64,000 nucleotides of DNA from RGIG5612 sp045546255 (GTDB lineage Bacteria; Bacillota; Clostridia; Lachnospirales; Lachnospiraceae), in the NCBI GenBank assembly GCA_045546255.1, contig JAZQCK010000035.1:62001-126000 (forward strand), read 5' to 3'. The translations under genes were made by a program, and so were the position numbers. The first letter of the stretch is position 1, and the number at the start of each line of letters is the position of its first letter. Shown here piece by piece: positions 35,750 to 44,076 of the stretch. The notes under the pieces are model-generated. The model ran no database searches. It had not been told where the DNA came from and saw nothing but the letters and a program-made list of their open reading frames with translations.

Positions 35750-35773
35750 GTGCATAAACTTGCAGAAATATGC
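35750..35773 (+). promoter_or_regulatory. Candidate ArgR operator (two overlapping ARG boxes)
   Basis: TGCATAAACTTGCA (35750-35763) matches the palindrome TGNATWWWWATNCA at 12 of 14 positions; TGCAGAAATATGCA (35760-35773) matches at 13 of 14. They share TGCA. The location in front of argG fits arginine repression. Confidence 0.6.
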
Positions 35774-35804
35774 AAGAAAAGTGTATACAAATGACGGATT
35801 TTGA

Positions 35805-35837
35805 GTATAATGGTGAATATTGCAAAAAAAATATTCA
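35805..35837 (+). promoter_or_regulatory. Putative argG -10 box and adjoining inverted repeat
   Basis: TATAAT at 35805-35810 has only a weak -35 (TGTATA near 35781). The 9-bp inverted repeat at 35812-35820/35829-35837 would overlap the transcription start and could be an operator. Confidence 0.45.
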
Positions 35838-36007
35838 CATAAAGGCCGAAAAAACTTTGCAATATAAGGGTAAAAGACGTATTATGAACAAGATATTGTA
35901 AAATTTTATTTCTTTATATTTAAAAAGAATTTTTGGTCAATTTAGTGATAGCGGTATTGAAACAATCAGCACAAGATTGACATCAAAAGAGAAAGAGGAA
36001 AGACATT

Positions 36008-37231
36008 ATGAAAAAAGAAGATATCAAAAAAGTAGTTCTGGCATATTCAGGCGGATTGGACACCTCCATCATTATTCCGTGGTTAAAGGAAAACTATAAT
36101 AACTGTGAAGTCATTGCGGTTTCCGGTAACGTCGGGCAGGCAGATGAGCTGGAAGGCCTTGAAGAAAAGGCAATCAAAACAGGTGCTTCCAAACTTTATG
36201 TTTTAGATCTTACAGATGAATATGTTGACGAATATATTATCCCGACAATGAAGGCGGGAGCAATCTATGAAGACTATCTTCTGGGCACAAGCCATGCGCG
36301 TCCGTGTATCGCAAAAGGTCTGGTTGAGATCGCGATCAAAGAAGGCGCTGATGCGATCTGCCACGGCTGCACCGGAAAAGGAAACGATCAGGTTCGTTTC
36401 GAGCTGGCGATCAAGCACTTTGCTCCGAATATGCCGATCATCGCTCCGTGGCGTGAGTGGGATCTGAAATCCCGTGACGAAGAGATCGACTATGCAGAAG
36501 CACATAATGTTCCTCTGAAGATCAACCGTGAGACGAACTATTCCAAAGATAAAAACCTCTGGCATCTTTCCCATGAGGGATTAGAACTTGAAGATACAGG
36601 CATTGAGCCGGATTATGATAAACCGGGCTTCCTTGAGATGGGCGTATCCCCATTCAAAGCTCCGGATGAGCCAACCTATGTGGAACTTGCTTTTGAGCAG
36701 GGCATTCCGGTTGCACTTGATGGCGAAAAGATGAGTGCAAAGAACATCATCTTAAAGCTGAATGAACTTGGCGGAGCAAACGGCATTGGTATCATCGATA
36801 TCGTAGAAAACCGTCTCGTCGGTATGAAGTGCCGCGGTGTCTATGAGACCCCTGGCGGAACGATCCTTTATCGTGCGCATGAAGCATTAGAGAGCATCTG
36901 CCTCGACAAATACACACTTCATGAAAAACAGAAACTTTCTATCACCTTTGCAGAAGTTGTTTATAACGGACAGTGGTTCACTCCGCTCCGTGAGGCCCTT
37001 TCCGCATTTGTTGATAAGACGCAGGAAAAGGTAACTGGTAAAGTTAAACTGAAACTGTATAAAGGCAATATTATCAAAGCCGGTGTATGGAGTGATTATT
37101 CTCTGTACAGCGAAGAGATTGCAACCTTCGGTGAGAGCGATTATGACCAGAAAGATTCTGCAGGATTCATCAATCTCTTTGGTCTGCCGATCAAGGTGCA
37201 GGCGATCGTTGACGCAAAGAACCAGAAATAA
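36008..37231 (+). CDS. argG: Argininosuccinate synthase
   Basis: Joins citrulline and aspartate with ATP. The N-terminal ATP loop VVLAYSGGLDTSIII, the GTSHARPCIAKG and CHGCTGKGNDQVRFEL segments and INRETNYSKDKNLWHLSHEGLELEDT are diagnostic. 407 residues is normal. First gene of the arginine cluster; argH follows after 11 bp. Confidence 0.98.
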   Translation: MKKEDIKKVVLAYSGGLDTSIIIPWLKENYNNCEVIAVSGNVGQADELEGLEEKAIKTGASKLYVLDLTDEYVDEYIIPTMKAGAIYEDYLLGTSHARPCIAKGLVEIAIKEGADAICHGCTGKGNDQVRFELAIKHFAPNMPIIAPWREWDLKSRDEEIDYAEAHNVPLKINRETNYSKDKNLWHLSHEGLELEDTGIEPDYDKPGFLEMGVSPFKAPDEPTYVELAFEQGIPVALDGEKMSAKNIILKLNELGGANGIGIIDIVENRLVGMKCRGVYETPGGTILYRAHEALESICLDKYTLHEKQKLSITFAEVVYNGQWFTPLREALSAFVDKTQEKVTGKVKLKLYKGNIIKAGVWSDYSLYSEEIATFGESDYDQKDSAGFINLFGLPIKVQAIVDAKNQK

Positions 37232-37242
37232 AGAGGTATTCT

Positions 37243-38619
37243 ATGGCGAAAATGTGGGCCGGAGTCACTTCCGGTGAAACGGCGAAGATCGCGGACGATT
37301 TTAACTCCTCGATTTCCTTCGACAGCAAAATGTATAAGCAGGATATAGCAGGCAGCATGGCACATGCTGCCATGCTTGGTAGTAAAGGGATCATTGAAGG
37401 CTGGGAAGCGGACTACCTGATCGATGGCCTTCGGACAATCTTAGATGACCTGGAGACAGGAAAACTGGAGATCGATCCTTCCTGCGAAGATATCCATATG
37501 TTTGTGGAGCAGGTCCTGACCGAGCGGATCGGCGAGGTGGGAAAGAAGCTTCACACGGCACGCAGCCGGAATGATCAGGTCGCATTGGACCTCCGTCTGT
37601 ATCTGCGCGAAGAGATTGATGAGATCTCTGAAAAACTGAAAGCGCTGACGAGTATTGTGACTGATAAGGCAGAGGCTTATAAAGATGCCATCATGCCAGG
37701 CTATACGCACTTGCAAAGAGCACAGCCTGTGACCTTTGGACATCATCTGATGGCCTATGCGCAGATGTTTTTAAGAGATATCGACCGCCTTGCAGATTGC
37801 AGAAAGCGGATGAACATTTCTCCGATCGGAAGCTGTGCGCTTGCGGGAACTACCTATGAGACAGACCGCAGGTATGAGGCAGAAAAACTCGGCTTCGACG
37901 GAATCTGCATGAACTCCATGGATGGTGTTTCCGACCGGGATTTTGCTCTGGAGCTCTCTTCGGTGCTTTCCATTGTCATGATGCATCTTTCCCGTTTCAG
38001 TGAAGAAATCGTTTTGTGGTCTTCCTGGGAGTTTAAGTTTGTAGAGCTTTCCGATGCATTCACGACAGGCTCTTCCATTATGCCGCAGAAAAAGAATCCG
38101 GATATGGCGGAACTTGTCCGCGGAAAAACGGGAAGAGTTTACGGTGATATGATCGGACTATTTACAACGCTTAAAGGACTTCCGCTCGCTTATAATAAAG
38201 ACATGCAGGAAGACAAAGAAGGGATCTTCGATTCCTGCGAGACTGTGAAGAACTGCCTTGATGTGTTCTGCGGAATGATTGAAAGCATGACGGCACGCAC
38301 AGACAACATGATGAAGGCGGCACAGAACGGCTTCATCAATGCAACGGATCTTGCGGATTATCTGGTGAAAAAAGGAGAGGCCTTCAGAAATGCCTATAAG
38401 ATCTCAGGACAGATCGTTGCGGAGTGCATGGAAAAAGGATTGGTGCTTGAGACATTCCCACTGGAAGATTACAAGAAGCATTCGGAACTTTTTGATGCAG
38501 ATGTCTACGAGGCGGTGGACCTCAAAGCCTGCGCCGAGAAGCGAATCAGCGAAGGCGGTACGTCCGTGCAGTCCGTTGAAAACCAGATTGCATTTGTGCG
38601 CAGTCAATTAGAACGTTAA
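37243..38619 (+). CDS. argH: Argininosuccinate lyase
   Basis: Splits argininosuccinate to arginine and fumarate. TARSRNDQVALDLRLYLR, PGYTHLQRAQPVTFGHHLMAYA and the superfamily signature GSSIMPQKKNPD are all present; 458 residues is standard. GAGG precedes the ATG. The 162-bp gap to argC carries a very stable hairpin element. Confidence 0.98.
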   Translation: MAKMWAGVTSGETAKIADDFNSSISFDSKMYKQDIAGSMAHAAMLGSKGIIEGWEADYLIDGLRTILDDLETGKLEIDPSCEDIHMFVEQVLTERIGEVGKKLHTARSRNDQVALDLRLYLREEIDEISEKLKALTSIVTDKAEAYKDAIMPGYTHLQRAQPVTFGHHLMAYAQMFLRDIDRLADCRKRMNISPIGSCALAGTTYETDRRYEAEKLGFDGICMNSMDGVSDRDFALELSSVLSIVMMHLSRFSEEIVLWSSWEFKFVELSDAFTTGSSIMPQKKNPDMAELVRGKTGRVYGDMIGLFTTLKGLPLAYNKDMQEDKEGIFDSCETVKNCLDVFCGMIESMTARTDNMMKAAQNGFINATDLADYLVKKGEAFRNAYKISGQIVAECMEKGLVLETFPLEDYKKHSELFDADVYEAVDLKACAEKRISEGGTSVQSVENQIAFVRSQLER

Positions 38620-38627
38620 AAAATACA

Positions 38628-38746
38628 GCGTCGGGCCTCCCATGTAAGTAATAACTAGTTGACCGGCGTCGGGAGAGCATGTGTGTCTTCTTCAGGAAAA
38701 CTTCTTCAGTTTTCGGAAGAAGACCACATGGTAGGCCCGACGCCGG
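38628..38746 (+). repeat. Long hairpin/repeat element between argH and argC
   Basis: CCGGCGTCGGG (38663-38673) pairs with CCCGACGCCGG (38736-38746), CATGTG with CACATG and GTCTTCTTC with GAAGAAGAC; an inner GAAAAC/GTTTTC closes the loop. An upstream copy of the arm, GCGTCGGGCCTCCCATGT (38628-38645), can pair with 38726-38743 instead. Two short AAGTAATAA direct repeats flank the structure. It may be a small repeat element or a leader with two alternative folds. Confidence 0.7.
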
Positions 38747-38781
38747 TAGAAGTAATAATTTATAGATTGGATTTTTCATAA

Positions 38782-39702
38782 ATGAATAAAGTATTTATCG
38801 ACGGAAGTGCCGGGACGACCGGCCTTAGAATATTTGAGCGGCTCAGCGGCAGGGAAGATATCTCGCTGATCCAGCTGACAGAAGAAAAACGAAAAGATCC
38901 GAATGCGAGAAAAGATGCGATCTTTGAAGCGGACATTGCATTCCTTTGCCTTCCGGATGATGCAGCAAGAGAAGCGGTTTCCCTTTCAGAAGGTGCCGAT
39001 ACCTGCATCATCGACACCTCTACGGCTCACAGAACAGCAGAGGGGTGGACCTACGGATTTCCGGAAATTGGTGGCTTAAGAGAACAGATCAAAACATCAA
39101 AGCGAATTGCAAATCCGGGATGCCATGCAAGCGGTTTCATTTCACTTGCAGCGCCATTGGTTGCAGAAGGGCTGATCTCACCGGATGTGCAGCTTTCCTG
39201 CTTTTCCCTCACCGGCTATACCGGTGGCGGAAAAAAGATGATCGCTGACTACGAGGTGGACAAACCATTTCCTTTGGAAGCACCAAGATTATACGGACTT
39301 AGCCAAAGCCATAAGCATCTTCCGGAAATGACGAAATATTCAGCTCTTTTAAAAGATCCGGTCTTCTGTCCGATCGTTGCAGATTTCCCTTGCGGAATGG
39401 AGGCGGTCATCGCCCTTACAAGACAGGAAACAACAGCTACGATTCAGGAAATTAAAGAAGCATACAAGGCTTACTATCAGAACGGCCTGGTTCACTTTAA
39501 AGAAGACGCAGACGAAAACGGATTCCTGACCGCAAATGCGTACGCAGGGCGCGATGATATGGAGATCAGCGTTTTTGGAAATGAGGAACGCATTTTGTTA
39601 GTCTCTCGTTTTGACAACCTTGGAAAAGGTGCATCGGGAGCTGCGCTTCAGAACATGAATATTGTGTTGGGACTGGATGAGAGTCTGGGACTAAATGTAT
39701 AG
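38782..39702 (+). CDS. argC: N-acetyl-gamma-glutamyl-phosphate reductase (short type 2 form)
   Basis: Reduces N-acetylglutamyl phosphate to the semialdehyde. KVFIDGSAGTTGLRI is the NADP-binding start, IANPGCHASGFI contains the catalytic cysteine, and GYTGGGKKMIADYE is typical. At 306 residues it belongs to the shorter ArgC group rather than the 345-residue form. The region before the ATG has only a weak ribosome site (TTGGA about 10 bases upstream), and a strong hairpin ends 35 bp before it, so translation or read-through may be restricted. Confidence 0.95.
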   Translation: MNKVFIDGSAGTTGLRIFERLSGREDISLIQLTEEKRKDPNARKDAIFEADIAFLCLPDDAAREAVSLSEGADTCIIDTSTAHRTAEGWTYGFPEIGGLREQIKTSKRIANPGCHASGFISLAAPLVAEGLISPDVQLSCFSLTGYTGGGKKMIADYEVDKPFPLEAPRLYGLSQSHKHLPEMTKYSALLKDPVFCPIVADFPCGMEAVIALTRQETTATIQEIKEAYKAYYQNGLVHFKEDADENGFLTANAYAGRDDMEISVFGNEERILLVSRFDNLGKGASGAALQNMNIVLGLDESLGLNV

Positions 39703-39712
39703 GAGTATATCA

Positions 39713-40927
39713 ATGAAAATAATCGAAGGCGGCGTATGTGCCGCAAAGGGATTTACGGCGAATGGAGTTCGCTGCGGAATCCGGAAAAACAAAGATAAAA
39801 GAGACCTGGCGCTGATCGTAAGTGAAACGCCGGCAGCTTGCGCGGCAGTTTATACGACGAACCTCGTAAAAGGCGCGCCGATCGCAGTGACGAAACAGCA
39901 TATTGCTGACGGATATGCACAGGCAGTCATCTGCAACAGCGGAAATGCCAATACCTGTAACCCAAACGGAGTTGAGGTTGCAGAAGAGACTTGCAAATTA
40001 ATCGCGGAAGAACTCGGCCTGAAGAAAGAAGACATCGTGATCGCATCGACCGGTGTCATCGGACAGCCGCTTGACATCACGCCGATCAAAGAAGGAATCC
40101 CATCTCTTGTAAAAGGGCTCACAATGGAAGGCAGCTCTCTTGCGTCAGAAGGCATTATGACGACCGATACGGTCGAGAAAACGATCGCTGTGGAATTTGA
40201 AATCGGAGGGAAGGCCTGCCGCATCGGTGGAATCGCAAAAGGAAGCGGAATGATCCATCCGAATATGGCAACAATGCTGGTGTTCATCACATCGGATGCA
40301 GCGATCACTCCAGAGCTGCTTCAAAAGGCACTTTCGAGTGATATCGCTGATACCTTTAACATGGTAAGCGTCGATGGCGATACTTCTACGAATGACATGG
40401 TCACTGTGCTTGCGAACGGCATGGCAGAGAATGCGCTGATCGCAGAAGAAGGCGAGGACTTTGCTGCTTTCATGAAGGCACTGAATACGGTTACTGTTCA
40501 TCTTTGCAGGATGATCGCAGCTGACGGCGAAGGCGCAACGAAACTCTTAGAATGCCGGACGTGTGGTGCGGCGGATAAAGAAACTGCGAAGACAGTTGCG
40601 AAGAGCGTGATCTGTTCGAGTCTTTTGAAATCCGCAATGTTTGGTGCGGATGCGAACTGGGGAAGAGTTCTTTGCGCGATCGGATATTCCGGAGCTGATG
40701 TCGATGTCACAAAAATTGATGTCGACTTCGAAAGCAAAGCCGGAAGGATCAACGTCTGCAAGAATGGTGGGTCAGTCGACTTTTCTGAGGAGAAAGCAAA
40801 AGAGATCCTGCTGGAAGATGAGATCAATATTTTGATCGATCTAAAGAGCGGAGAGGCATCCTCCACAGCCTGGGGATGCGATCTGACGTATGATTATGTT
40901 AAGATCAACGGAGATTACCGTACCTGA
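39713..40927 (+). CDS. argJ: Bifunctional ornithine acetyltransferase / N-acetylglutamate synthase
   Basis: Recycles the acetyl group between acetylornithine and glutamate. The autocleavage site is visible in GMIHPNMATMLVF, where the Thr of MATML becomes the nucleophile; KGAPIAVTK and GDTSTNDMV are further motifs. Start at ATG 39713 after AGGAGTATATCA; an in-frame start 18 bases earlier overlaps argC. Whether it is mono- or bifunctional cannot be told, but no separate argA or argE is seen in the cluster. Confidence 0.97.
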   Translation: MKIIEGGVCAAKGFTANGVRCGIRKNKDKRDLALIVSETPAACAAVYTTNLVKGAPIAVTKQHIADGYAQAVICNSGNANTCNPNGVEVAEETCKLIAEELGLKKEDIVIASTGVIGQPLDITPIKEGIPSLVKGLTMEGSSLASEGIMTTDTVEKTIAVEFEIGGKACRIGGIAKGSGMIHPNMATMLVFITSDAAITPELLQKALSSDIADTFNMVSVDGDTSTNDMVTVLANGMAENALIAEEGEDFAAFMKALNTVTVHLCRMIAADGEGATKLLECRTCGAADKETAKTVAKSVICSSLLKSAMFGADANWGRVLCAIGYSGADVDVTKIDVDFESKAGRINVCKNGGSVDFSEEKAKEILLEDEINILIDLKSGEASSTAWGCDLTYDYVKINGDYRT

Positions 40928-40964
40928 TCGTAAAAGAGTTTTAGAAGAAAAAGGAAGTAAGAAA

Positions 40965-41843
40965 ATGACAAGGTTTTTATCAAACATGGACAGAGCGGAG
41001 ATCCTGCTTCAGGCCCTCCCGTACATTCAAAGATATGTCGGCAAAGTTGTCGTGGTCAAATACGGCGGGAATGCCGCAGTTGATGAACACATGAGAGAGC
41101 AGGTCATGGAAGATATCGTTCTGCTCTGGGCGATCGGCGTTAAGGTTGTTTTAGTGCATGGCGGCGGCCCGGAGATCAGCGGCATGATGGAAAAGTTCGG
41201 AAAAGAATCCGAGTTTGTTGACGGACTTCGCGTCACAGACGAAGAGACGATCGACATCGTACAGATGGTGCTTTCCGGAAAGGTGAATAAAAACCTGGTC
41301 AACCTGCTTGCAGTCAAAGGCGGAAGAGCCATCGGACTTTCCGGAACGGACGGTCACTTGATCGAAGCGGTGAAGAAAGATGAACGCCTTGGCTTTGTCG
41401 GAGATATCACGAAAATCAATATCGATCCGGTCGTAGGGCTTTTGAAAAATAATTATATACCGGTCATTTCCACGGTCGGATGTGACGATGAAGGAAACAG
41501 CTACAATATCAACGGCGATACGGCAGCAGCTTATCTCGCGGGCGCATTGAATGCAGAACGTCTCATCATGATGACCAATATTTCCGGCATCATGGAAAAC
41601 CCGGAGGATCCGGATTCCCTGATCAGGGAGCTGACGGTGGAAGAGGCAAAAGGACTTTATGATTCCGGTGTTGTCTCAGGCGGCATGATTCCGAAGGTGG
41701 ACTGCTGTATCAGCGCTACGGATATGGGCGTCAAAGGCGTTGTTATCTTAGACGGACGTGTGCCGCATGCGATCCTTATGGAGCTCCTTACGAACGAAGG
41801 TGCCGGAACAAGGATCCGCGGACCGCGTGAGGATGAAGAATAA
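40965..41843 (+). CDS. argB: Acetylglutamate kinase
   Basis: Phosphorylates N-acetylglutamate. KVVVVKYGGNAAVD and VLVHGGGPEISGMM at the N terminus, YNINGDTAAAYLAGAL and GGMIPKVDCCI later. The start at 40965 (MTRFLSNMDRAEIL) follows AAAAGGAAG; an open frame runs back to 40890 inside argJ and is rejected. The 292-residue protein carries an N-terminal helix of the sort found in arginine-inhibited hexameric enzymes. Confidence 0.97.
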   Translation: MTRFLSNMDRAEILLQALPYIQRYVGKVVVVKYGGNAAVDEHMREQVMEDIVLLWAIGVKVVLVHGGGPEISGMMEKFGKESEFVDGLRVTDEETIDIVQMVLSGKVNKNLVNLLAVKGGRAIGLSGTDGHLIEAVKKDERLGFVGDITKINIDPVVGLLKNNYIPVISTVGCDDEGNSYNINGDTAAAYLAGALNAERLIMMTNISGIMENPEDPDSLIRELTVEEAKGLYDSGVVSGGMIPKVDCCISATDMGVKGVVILDGRVPHAILMELLTNEGAGTRIRGPREDEE

Positions 41844-41878
41844 GAAGCTGATCACTTAGCAAAGAAAGAGAAGATAGA

Positions 41879-43051
41879 ATGGAAGCAAATAAGATCATCG
41901 AACTTGATAAGCAATACGTTGCCGGAACCTATAAGCGTTTTCCTATAGAGATCGTTTCTGGTAAGGGGTCCCTTGTGAAGGACAGCAACGGAAAAGAATA
42001 TATTGATATGGGATCCGGAATTGCGGTTACCAGTTTTGGAGTTGCAGATGATGAATGGCAGAAAGCAGTCACGGAACAGATTTCCAAAGTACAGCATATG
42101 TCGAATCTTTATTATACGGAACCTTGTGCAAAACTGGCACAGATGCTCTGTGAACGGACTGGGATGAAGAAGGTCTTTTTCTCCAACTCCGGAGCTGAGG
42201 CAAATGAGTGTGCGATCAAAGTGGCAAGAAAGTATGCTGCTGAAAACAAAGGCGCAGACTGCTATACGATCGTAACATTGAATAACAGTTTTCACGGTAG
42301 AACTCTGACGACACTTGCAGCAACCGGACAGGATCATTTTCATGAACTCTTTCAGCCTTTAACGCCGGGCTTTGTTTCAGTGGATGCTGGCGATATGGAG
42401 CAGCTCAAAGCGCTTTCCGAAACAACAAAGATTGCAGCAGTTATGATCGAATGCGTTCAGGGCGAGGGCGGAGTGGTTCCGCTTGATGAAGCATATATCA
42501 AAGCGCTTTCTGCGTTTGTAAAAGAAAAAGATATCATCTTGATTATTGATGAGGTGCAGACCGGAAATGGACGGAGCGGAGCGCTTTATGCATACCAGAA
42601 GTTAGGACTGGCCCCGGACGTTGTTTCCACAGCCAAAGGCCTTGCAGGAGGACTTCCGCTCGGCGCAACGCTGCTTAGTGAAAAAGTCCAGAACGTGCTG
42701 GGCTTTGGAGACCATGGCAGCACATTTGGAGGGAATCCGGTTTGTGCGGCTGCAGCGATCAGCGTTTTAAGCCGAATCGATGATGCATTAATGAAAGAAG
42801 TCGAAGAAAAGAGCAAGTATATCTTCGAAACCCTTTCCGGAGCAGCAGGAATCGAGAGCGTAACAGGTCTCGGGCTGATGATCGGAATCAAGACAGCAAA
42901 GCCGGCTGGCGAGGTGCTTTCTGCCTGCATGGAAAAAGGCGTCCTTTGCCTTACGGCGAAAGAGAAAGTGCGCTTGCTTCCAGCGCTTAATATTCCAATG
43001 GAGCTTTTGAAAAAAGCAGTGGAAGTGATCAAAGAGGCAGCTGCTGAGTAA
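41879..43051 (+). CDS. argD: Acetylornithine aminotransferase
   Basis: PLP-dependent class III aminotransferase making acetylornithine. FFSNSGAEANECAIKVARKY, NSFHGRTLTTLAATGQ, ILIIDEVQTGNGRSGALYAYQ and the PLP lysine in VVSTAKGLAGGLPLGA are present. 390 residues is normal. Last gene of argGHCJBD; argF (ornithine carbamoyltransferase) is not in the window. Confidence 0.96.
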   Translation: MEANKIIELDKQYVAGTYKRFPIEIVSGKGSLVKDSNGKEYIDMGSGIAVTSFGVADDEWQKAVTEQISKVQHMSNLYYTEPCAKLAQMLCERTGMKKVFFSNSGAEANECAIKVARKYAAENKGADCYTIVTLNNSFHGRTLTTLAATGQDHFHELFQPLTPGFVSVDAGDMEQLKALSETTKIAAVMIECVQGEGGVVPLDEAYIKALSAFVKEKDIILIIDEVQTGNGRSGALYAYQKLGLAPDVVSTAKGLAGGLPLGATLLSEKVQNVLGFGDHGSTFGGNPVCAAAAISVLSRIDDALMKEVEEKSKYIFETLSGAAGIESVTGLGLMIGIKTAKPAGEVLSACMEKGVLCLTAKEKVRLLPALNIPMELLKKAVEVIKEAAAE

Positions 43052-43070
43052 ACCTTTTTTGGAGCATGTT

Positions 43071-43766
43071 ATGACCAGAGCAGAAGAGTTTTTAGAACTG
43101 TATAAGAAACTGGAGGCGTCCGTCGCTAATCACTATGGTGAAAAAAAGGAAGGCGGATCCGTCGCAAGACTTGGGAAACGCGCGGAATTCCGTTATCTTA
43201 GAGAGGAACTGGATTATGTCCGCGATGTCAGAAACCTTCTTGCCCATAGACCAAAGATCAGCGATGACTATATGGTGGAGCCATCCGAAGGGATGATCAA
43301 GCTGTTAAAGACCATCATTGATAAAGTGGAGCGTCCGGCGATCGCCGGAAACATCATGGTCAAGATGGATCAGGTTTTAAGCTTTAACAAGGGGGATTTT
43401 GTCCTCCCTGCTTTGAGACAGATGTATGACCGTGGCATTTCGTTTGTTCCGATCCTGAACGAAGGAAAGGTCTGCGGCGTGTTCAGTGACAGCATCTTTA
43501 TTCACTGTACGATCACAGCCAAACATCCAATGGAAGAAGGCACGATGTTCTACGAGATCGAAGACGAGATCGGCCTTACAAGTAATCAGGCCGTTCAGTT
43601 CGTCTTTATAGAAAGAGATACACCGGTTGATGAACTGAGCGATATGATTGAAGAAGCTGAGCGGGAACATCGGAAAGTCGGGATGATCTTCGTTACGGAG
43701 CATGGGAAAGAGTCTGAGAGATTACTTGGGATCATTACTGCATGGGATGTGGCAGCGGCATATTAA
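43071..43766 (+). CDS. HEPN-like domain fused to a CBS-domain pair
   Basis: 231 residues. The N-terminal part (1-88) is helical and contains RNLLAH (Arg54 to His59), the Rx4H motif of HEPN domains, which in many families is an RNA-cleaving active site. Residues about 90-230 form two CBS repeats (IMVKMDQVLSFNKGDFVLPALRQMYDRGISFVPIL ... GIITAWDVAAA), which usually bind adenosine nucleotides. Start at ATG 43071 after TTTTGGAG; a TTG at 43059 is less likely. It follows argD by 19 bp and may share its transcript. Substrate and ligand are unknown; the fusion suggests nucleotide-controlled RNA or nucleotidyl transfer chemistry, which is inference. Confidence 0.75.
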   Translation: MTRAEEFLELYKKLEASVANHYGEKKEGGSVARLGKRAEFRYLREELDYVRDVRNLLAHRPKISDDYMVEPSEGMIKLLKTIIDKVERPAIAGNIMVKMDQVLSFNKGDFVLPALRQMYDRGISFVPILNEGKVCGVFSDSIFIHCTITAKHPMEEGTMFYEIEDEIGLTSNQAVQFVFIERDTPVDELSDMIEEAEREHRKVGMIFVTEHGKESERLLGIITAWDVAAAY

Positions 43767-43780
43767 TACTGGGTGATTAA

Positions 43781-43809
43781 TTGGACACGTAGGGGTGTAT
43801 TGTTATACT
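43781..43809 (+). promoter_or_regulatory. Promoter of the 54-residue protein gene
   Basis: TTGGAC (43781-43786), 17-base spacer, TATACT (43804-43809). Confidence 0.75.
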
Positions 43810-43845
43810 GCAACCGAAAGTCAGAACACGAAATCGAGGTGCAGT

Positions 43846-44010
43846 ATGAAGAAAATATATATCGTTCGAATTTTTGATGAAGGTCCGCGCGCCGGAGAGT
43901 ATGAATTCTGGGATAGAGCTCTCGCAGAAATTATGTATAACTCGGCAGAAGTTGCGGAAATGTATGAGACCGTAGGCAGCCGCACGGCAGAAGTTGTACA
44001 GAGCTGCTAA
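43846..44010 (+). CDS. Small protein of 54 residues, unknown
   Basis: Begins MKKIYIVRIFDEGPRAGEYE and is followed by a short helical, acidic stretch (FWDRALAEIMYNSAEVAEMYETVG). GAGGTGCAGT precedes the ATG, and a good sigma-A promoter lies 37 bp upstream, so it is probably real and separately transcribed. No signal peptide or membrane segment; one C-terminal cysteine. I do not recognise the family. Confidence 0.7.
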   Translation: MKKIYIVRIFDEGPRAGEYEFWDRALAEIMYNSAEVAEMYETVGSRTAEVVQSC

Positions 44011-44076
44011 AAGCTGATGTAGGAATTGATTCTGCAGCGGCATAAATAAGACTTGAAAAAAGGAGAAGAATACAAC

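Larger units (their letters stand above)
35549..36007. other. 459-bp intergenic region between the GAF-ABC gene and argG
   Basis: A/T-rich and without an open frame of note. It holds two overlapping ARG-box-like palindromes (35750-35773), a TATAAT (35805-35810) and, directly after it, an inverted repeat GTGAATATT/AATATTCAC (35812-35837). GAGAAAGAGGAAAG before 36008 is the argG ribosome site. Confidence 0.6.
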
